From contig JBELML010000084.1 in NCBI GenBank assembly GCA_042095835.1, positions 1-27,175 of the forward strand: a DNA stretch of 27,175 bases, written 5' to 3'. Origin of the DNA: DATFKA01 sp042095835. GTDB lineage: Bacteria; Bacteroidota; Bacteroidia; Chitinophagales; Saprospiraceae. The notes beneath the pieces were generated by a model that was given only the letters and a program-made list of their open reading frames with translations, was not told the DNA's origin and made no database searches. The stretch's first letter is position 1. The number at the start of each line of letters is the position of its first letter. Below, one piece after another: positions 25,752-27,175 of the stretch. The position numbers and the translations under genes were made by a program.

Positions 25752-27175
25752 TTATTCAACAGTGATCATCTTCTTAGTTGCAGTAAGGTCACCCAAAGTC
25801 AATGTGTAGAAGAACACACCAGTTGAAGGTAGGTCAGACGCTTTCAATGTTACTTGGTTGTAACCTTTAGCGAAGTCTCCTTCGATAACTTTGATAGTCT
25901 TACCTGCTACGTCTTGTAGAGTAAGTGTAGCTTCACCAGCTTCTGGCAAGTTGAATCCGATTACAGTCTCACCCTTGAATGGGTTAGGTGTATTCTGAGT
26001 CAATTCGAAGCTAGCAGTTTGAGCTTCAGCACCTGTGAAGTTCAATGCTACATTTAACTGATCAGCATCGTTAGTGTATGCTTCAGCAGCAGTGTAACGA
26101 GAGTTGATCGTTAATACATCACTCATGTTAGCATCCTGAGTAGCACGGATTACTAAGCTGAACAATTTACCAGCAGCGTCACCGTCGAAAGAAGTAGTAA
26201 TTACTCCTTCGTTAGCGAAGATACCGAAGTTCTCAGCAGTAGCTGCACCTTCTACTAGATCTACAATCTCAGCACCTTTCACATTTAATGTGAACTGGTA
26301 ACCAGCGATGTCTTTCATGTCAGCAGTAAAGTCTACAGTGTACTCGTTTCCAGCGATCATTGCTGTTTCAGCAGCGTTGATGGCTAAAGTACCAGTTGCT
26401 TCACGACCTTCTACTAGAGCAGAACCGTTCACATCACCAATCTTAACAGCTACGAAAGATACTGTAGCGTCACCATTGAGGTTGTTAAAGTTCTTAATCT
26501 CAGAACCGCTGTTTAGACCAGCAGGAACGTCAGCATCAAAGAATCTCCAGCTTGTATTGTTAGCGAACTCGTTGTCGATGTTCAAGATCAACTTACGTAG
26601 TTGGATCAAGTCCAAAGTAGTGATTGACTTAGAGTTGTTTACATCAGCAGCGATCAACTTGTATGGAGAATCCAATAAAGCAGAACCGATGATGTGCTTC
26701 TGAATCAAGATCAAGTCAAAAGTAGATACACCGTTAGTATGATCAGCATCTTTGAATGGCGTAACAGTGAAGTCAGCATCAGCAGCTAATCCAGTGAATG
26801 CAAATGCACCATCGTTGTTGGTCATATACATCATTGAACGAGAACCTGAAAGTTGTACTTCTACACCTTCTACAGTCTGAGCATCTTCTGTTTGTACAGC
26901 ACCAGCGATAGAACCATCACCAGCATCGCCAGAACAAGCACCCATGTTATCTTGTACTCTTACGAAAGTTACACAGTAGTCTTCGTTGCTCGCTGCATCT
27001 TCAGCGTAAACTCTTACCATTACTGTGTTTTCATCAGCACCACCTAGGTGATCACAAGTCAACATAATTCCTCTTACAGCATCATCATCAAATGGGCTAG
27101 TATATTCCCAATCTGCATCAGCAGCAATTGAATCTTCGAAGTAGATAGAATAAGCTTCTTCTACGATCATTGGTT
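25752..27175 (-). CDS. Dockerin/cohesin protein with T9SS type A sorting domain (N-terminus outside window)
   Basis: C-terminal part (about 474 codons) of a larger secreted protein; the reading frame runs off the window edge, and the methionine at 27170 is internal (a proline codon precedes it). Visible regions, numbered from that methionine: the end of an Ig/HYR-like module (1-75, ...DYCVTFVRVQDNMGACSG), a carboxypeptidase-regulatory-like fold (86-140), a dockerin-like pair (146-196; NGVSTFDLILIQKHIIG, then DVNNSKSITTLDLIQLRKLIL), a KIGDVNGS motif (243-250), a cohesin-like domain (258-380) and a type A sorting domain starting TQNTPNPF (391-472). The order matches the last 420 residues of the 1344-aa protein, so the two are paralogues. 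Arginine codons visible here are only CGT and AGA, and the codon choice looks more uniform than in neighbouring genes, as in strongly expressed genes. A strong terminator follows. Confidence 0.88.
   Translation of the reverse strand, partial: PMIVEEAYSIYFEDSIAADADWEYTSPFDDDAVRGIMLTCDHLGGADENTVMVRVYAEDAASNEDYCVTFVRVQDNMGACSGDAGDGSIAGAVQTEDAQTVEGVEVQLSGSRSMMYMTNNDGAFAFTGLAADADFTVTPFKDADHTNGVSTFDLILIQKHIIGSALLDSPYKLIAADVNNSKSITTLDLIQLRKLILNIDNEFANNTSWRFFDADVPAGLNSGSEIKNFNNLNGDATVSFVAVKIGDVNGSALVEGREATGTLAINAAETAMIAGNEYTVDFTADMKDIAGYQFTLNVKGAEIVDLVEGAATAENFGIFANEGVITTSFDGDAAGKLFSLVIRATQDANMSDVLTINSRYTAAEAYTNDADQLNVALNFTGAEAQTASFELTQNTPNPFKGETVIGFNLPEAGEATLTLQDVAGKTIKVIEGDFAKGYNQVTLKASDLPSTGVFFYTLTLGDLTATKKMITVE

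Overview
The window comes from a member of the Bacteroidota, most likely a Saprospiria-type gliding or marine bacterium (Lewinella or Haliscomenobacter relatives). The evidence is the content itself: type IX secretion system (T9SS) C-terminal sorting domains of both type A and type B, SprB-like repeats, a PorP/SprF-family outer-membrane protein, HYR-type modules, a LytTR/LytS-type two-component pair, AT-rich leaders with few Shine-Dalgarno sites, and a promoter of the TAnnTTTG class. Genus assignment is inference. No rRNA, tRNA, CRISPR array or intact insertion sequence was seen.

Left part (1-12,600): small metabolic and regulatory genes. After a terminator belonging to an upstream gene come a GNAT acetyltransferase and a GlxA-like DJ-1/AraC regulator whose first beta strand lies upstream of any usual start codon. 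A convergent sensor kinase/LytTR regulator pair follows. It is divergent from a secreted S41 peptidase, and the shared spacer holds two 21-bp-period pairs of a TTAGTGAAT-like element plus a good promoter for the peptidase. Downstream on the plus strand are an exported DJ-1 protein with a cysteine zinc-ribbon-like start and a hairpin leader, a flavin amine oxidase, an alpha/beta hydrolase, a PLP-dependent decarboxylase, an unrecognised small protein, and a TMTC-like multi-spanning glycosyltransferase with TPRs.

Right part (12,590-27,175): all on the minus strand, a block of secreted T9SS cargo in which every cargo protein contains a cohesin-like domain. In transcription order: the C-terminal part of a dockerin-cohesin protein (cut by the window edge, ending in a strong terminator); a three-gene unit of a 264-aa cohesin protein, a 2118-aa protein with seven cohesin-like domains, about twelve SprB-like repeats and a type B sorting domain, and a PorP/SprF protein; then, after a 637-bp spacer, a 1344-aa HYR-dockerin-cohesin protein with its own terminator.

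The likely working model (inference) is a cell-surface assembly exported by T9SS. The 2118-aa protein would be a multi-cohesin scaffold anchored by its type B domain with help from the adjacent PorP/SprF protein, and the two dockerin-bearing proteins would be possible docking partners. No catalytic domain is visible in the visible parts of these cargo proteins, so a structural, adhesive or motility role is more likely than polymer digestion by these proteins themselves.
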